Positions 61,471-64,000 of a stretch of DNA of 64,000 nucleotides are shown piece after piece. The notes below the pieces were generated by a model. That model made no database searches and was not told where the DNA came from. It worked only from the letters and a program-made list of their open reading frames with translations. The DNA is from an uncultured Muribaculaceae bacterium (GTDB lineage Bacteria > Bacteroidota > Bacteroidia > Bacteroidales > Muribaculaceae): assembly GCA_910587185.1 (NCBI GenBank), contig CAJULY010000011.1, positions 1 to 64,000 on the forward strand, read 5' to 3'. Position 1 is the first letter of the stretch. The number at the start of each line of letters is the position of its first letter. A program made the translations under genes and the position numbers.

Positions 61471-61989
61471 ATCCTTCTTCAAAAAAGGAAGGAGAATCGA
61501 CCGGAACTCCTGACAGAAATTAGGTGTCGTAAGCCCCTCACGGTTCATCCGCTCGATCTCATCCAACGAAAAGAACCCGAAGCGGTCTATATCCGACTCC
61601 TCGCATGACGGCTCAAATCCGTCAGCGACTTCAGTAAAGAATGTATTGACCAATTCCTTCTCAACCTGACTCTCGAAAATATATGATGTAATTTTTACCG
61701 GTTCGAAAACTGTCAGGCCGATCTCCTCTGCGGTTTCCCTCTTCAAGGCTACCTCAATATCCTCGCCATAGGAAACATGTCCGCCGACGGCAGTGTCCCA
61801 TTTGTCAGGCTGTATCTTCTTGAACTTCGATCTGTGCTGTAAAAGCAACCGTCCATCTCTGGCGACATGGAGATGAACAACCGGATGTAAGAGCTTCTCT
61901 CCGCCATGACAACGACTTCTTTCCGCACAACCGATCGTCGCACCGTCAGGCGTCACAATCGGCAACAATTCACTTTTTTCCTGATCCAT
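61468..61989 (-). CDS. NUDIX hydrolase
   Basis: 173 aa. The full Nudix box is GHVSYGEDIEVALKRETAEEIGL within residues about 68-90 (pattern G-x5-E-x7-R-E-x2-E-E-x-G). The length and N-terminal VTPDG...CHGGEKLLHPVVHLHV resemble the isopentenyl-diphosphate isomerase-like YfcD branch. It hydrolyses a nucleoside-diphosphate-linked compound or isomerises IPP; the substrate is undecided. It overlaps the end of topB by 20 nt and is translationally coupled to it. Confidence 0.9.
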   Translation of the reverse strand: MDQEKSELLPIVTPDGATIGCAERSRCHGGEKLLHPVVHLHVARDGRLLLQHRSKFKKIQPDKWDTAVGGHVSYGEDIEVALKRETAEEIGLTVFEPVKITSYIFESQVEKELVNTFFTEVADGFEPSCEESDIDRFGFFSLDEIERMNREGLTTPNFCQEFRSILLPFLKKD

Positions 61990-64000
61990 AATTCTTTTGG
62001 ATTAATTTGTTGAGTCTTGAAGGAGTCAGGTCCTGAGGATAGTCCTGAAACGGAAGAATCATAGTGCAGCCTTCCTTGAAGCGGCTGCAACCGAAGGCAG
62101 TGCGCCCTTTTATAATGTGACCTTGACTGCATACAGGACACATTATCTGGTCAAGTTTTGTCAGACGCGGCTTTCGCGGTTTAACCGGTTTGTCGGAATC
62201 ATTCTTCTTTTCCTGAGGCTTTTCGGGCGTCTGCCCCTGATTAGTTTCGATTTTGTGATTCCCGTTGTCACTCAAAACATTTATCACAATTTCATTTATC
62301 AGTTCCTTCAGCTCGGCGATGAATTCTTCCGACCTGTATTCTCCGCGCTCTATCCGACGCAGTTTATTTTCCCACAGGCCTGTAAGCCTCGCGCTCTTCA
62401 GCAGGTCTATATTTATAAGAGAGATTAGCTCGATGCCGGCGCGGGTAGCTTTAATCGACTTTCGTTCTCGCGTTATGTAGTGACGTTTGAAAAGAGTCTC
62501 TATTATAGCAGCACGCGTAGAAGGACGTCCTATTCCGTTTTCCTTCATGGCTTCGCGGAGCTGTTCATCATCGATGTTTTTACCAGCGCTTTCCATTGCA
62601 CGAAGCAACGTTCCCTCCGTATAGAATTTGGGGGGCTGGGTGATTTTTTTCACCGCTTCAGGCTGGTGGGGACCTGATTCACCCGTTATGAATTCAGGCA
62701 ATACCGTGTCCTCTTCCTTTCCCGATTCAGGTTGCTTTTCGTTGGCATATATGCTTCTCCAACCGGGCTCGAGAATGGTTTTTCCCGTGGTTCTGAAACG
62801 GCAAGTTCCGGCAGAGGCGTTCACGGTAGTTGTAGAAAAGACGCAATCAGGATAGAAAGCGGCAATGAACCGGCGGGCAATCAGATGGTACATCTTTTTC
62901 TCATTGCCCTCAAGTCTGTCAGGCGCCTCTCCCGTAGGTATAATGGCGTGGTGATCGGTAACTTTTGAATTATCGAAAACTTTCTTGCTTTTAGGTATGG
63001 CTCGGGCTGAAAGGACAGGAGCGGTAATCGAAGCATAAGGGACCATTCTTTTCAATATCTCCGGCACTTTTGGATAGACATCATCAGGAAGATATGTAGT
63101 ATCCACACGCGGATATGTGGTCACTTTCTTTTCATAAAGAGACTGGATCAGTTTCAGAGTCTCATCAGCGGTCCAGCCCCATCTTTTATTGCATTCGACC
63201 TGAAGGGATGTCAGATCAAACAGGCGCGGAGGCGCCTCCCGTCCTTTCTTCTTCTGAACATCGTCTATCGTGAGTGGGAGATCCTTAATCGAGGCGACAA
63301 TTGCTGAAACTTCTTCTTCGGACTTATATTTCCCGGAAACAGAACTGAAGAAAATATCACGATACTTTGTGCGGAGCTCCCAATAATCCTCAGGTTTGAA
63401 ATTCTCGATCTCAAGCTGCCTTTCGACAAGAATGGCAAGTGTAGGAGTCTGCACGCGCCCGATCGAGAGGACATTTCCCGGCTGACCATATTTGAGTGTA
63501 TAGAGCCTGGTCGAGTTAAGCCCGAGAAGCCAGTCACCGATCGCTCGCGACAGACCGGCATAATAAAGATTGTTGTAATTCGATTCAGGAAGAAGATTTC
63601 CGAAGCCTTCGCGGATTGATTCATCGGTCAGGGAGGATATCCAGAGTCTGCGCACGGGACATTTCACCCGAGCCTTCTGAAGCACCCATCTCTGAATCAG
63701 TTCTCCTTCCTGACCGGCATCACCGCAATTGATCACTTCATCGGCAGAAGATACGAGAGTCTCGATTACGTGAAACTGCTTTTTGATACCTGCGTCATCA
63801 ATCAATTTGATGCCGAATCGCGGCGGAATCATCGGCAGGGAGCCGAGTGACCACCGCTTCCATAATTCGGTGTAGTCGGCAGGCTCTTTTAGAGTGCAGA
63901 GGTGACCGAAAGTCCATGTAACGGCATAACCGTTCCCTTCAAAAAATCCGTCACGTCGGTCATTTGCAGACAGAATCCTGGCGATATCTCTCGCCACACT
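61970..64000 (-). CDS. topB: DNA topoisomerase III (5' part lies beyond the window)
   Basis: At least 676 codons visible; the gene runs off the right edge. The first visible residues SVARDIARILSANDRR correspond to the EKPSVARDIA start of TopB, so the GTG at 63997 is an internal Val, not a start. The active-site Tyr lies in YPRVDTTYLPD. A C-terminal zinc ribbon (CPVCSQGHIIKG ... GCSRFKEGC) follows a Lys/Pro linker. It relaxes DNA and decatenates by single-strand passage. It overlaps the NUDIX gene by 20 nt. Normal domain order. Confidence 0.95.
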   Translation of the reverse strand, partial: SVARDIARILSANDRRDGFFEGNGYAVTWTFGHLCTLKEPADYTELWKRWSLGSLPMIPPRFGIKLIDDAGIKKQFHVIETLVSSADEVINCGDAGQEGELIQRWVLQKARVKCPVRRLWISSLTDESIREGFGNLLPESNYNNLYYAGLSRAIGDWLLGLNSTRLYTLKYGQPGNVLSIGRVQTPTLAILVERQLEIENFKPEDYWELRTKYRDIFFSSVSGKYKSEEEVSAIVASIKDLPLTIDDVQKKKGREAPPRLFDLTSLQVECNKRWGWTADETLKLIQSLYEKKVTTYPRVDTTYLPDDVYPKVPEILKRMVPYASITAPVLSARAIPKSKKVFDNSKVTDHHAIIPTGEAPDRLEGNEKKMYHLIARRFIAAFYPDCVFSTTTVNASAGTCRFRTTGKTILEPGWRSIYANEKQPESGKEEDTVLPEFITGESGPHQPEAVKKITQPPKFYTEGTLLRAMESAGKNIDDEQLREAMKENGIGRPSTRAAIIETLFKRHYITRERKSIKATRAGIELISLINIDLLKSARLTGLWENKLRRIERGEYRSEEFIAELKELINEIVINVLSDNGNHKIETNQGQTPEKPQEKKNDSDKPVKPRKPRLTKLDQIMCPVCSQGHIIKGRTAFGCSRFKEGCTMILPFQDYPQDLTPSRLNKLIQKNYGSGKK

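Noticed and set aside
63995..63997. GTG as a topB start codon
   Set aside because: Residues around it match the SVARDIA segment that follows the true start in TopB; the gene begins beyond the window.

Overview
This window is a chromosomal stretch of a Gram-negative gut anaerobe of the order Bacteroidales. A family such as Muribaculaceae is plausible, but that is inference. Four things point there: many promoters fit the Bacteroidota -33 TTTG / -7 TAnnTTTG type; there is an lpxK (lipid A) gene and a full set of core men genes, menF-D-B-C-E; the DUF3078, YbbR and large NusB proteins are Bacteroidota-style; and nrdD/nrdG indicate anaerobic DNA-precursor synthesis. No rRNA operon, insertion sequence, CRISPR array or origin was seen.

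Layout. Positions 1-1930 look like an accessory segment. An unexplained set of short repeats lies at 32-193, followed by a minus-strand operon: a structured leader RNA, a 40-aa protein, a 131-132-aa protein of mobile-element type and a 331-aa protein with a faint uracil-DNA-glycosylase-like motif. After a lipoprotein gene and tRNA-Gln come tyrS, a DUF3078 protein, two secreted unknowns, a Crp/Fnr regulator and a MATE transporter. Positions 9.0-13.8 kb hold a three-gene alpha-glucan (glycogen) operon. Then come nadE, purT, radA, a TrmH-type methyltransferase, rfbD, prfC, lysC, thrC, an acyltransferase and a nitrilase-family amidase. A minus-strand block carries nusB, yajC, a YbbR protein and coaE, followed by a C45-type hydrolase and CapA. 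Next are thiL, a purine nucleoside phosphorylase, lpxK and sppA.

Four menaquinone genes lie at 37.0-42.9 kb (menE, menC, menB, menD), interrupted by a TlpA-like thioredoxin gene on the other strand. The fifth, menF, lies at 50.2-51.3 kb inside a compact minus-strand run ftsY-rimO-menF-SGNH-SGNH-MBOAT. Its last three genes look like a surface O-acylation module. nrdD-nrdG sit between the two men loci behind an AT-rich, repeat-bearing promoter region.

The right part carries a 57-aa cysteine-containing protein with its own terminator, engB, the RNase P RNA gene, a type II NADH dehydrogenase and a three-gene operon. That operon encodes a stand-alone NRPS-type adenylation enzyme, a GNAT acetyltransferase and an esterase. 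The window ends with a TPR protein, a small Cys-rich membrane protein, a NUDIX hydrolase and topB, which runs off the right edge.

The most unusual items are: the leader RNA at 1684-1927, where two hairpin loops share a perfect 8-nt complementarity and the same core recurs beside a start codon; the carrier-less adenylation operon at 56.4-59.0 kb; a GH57 protein whose expected catalytic Asp is Asn and which ends in a histone-like Lys/Ala tail; and a NusB whose N-terminal module is duplicated.
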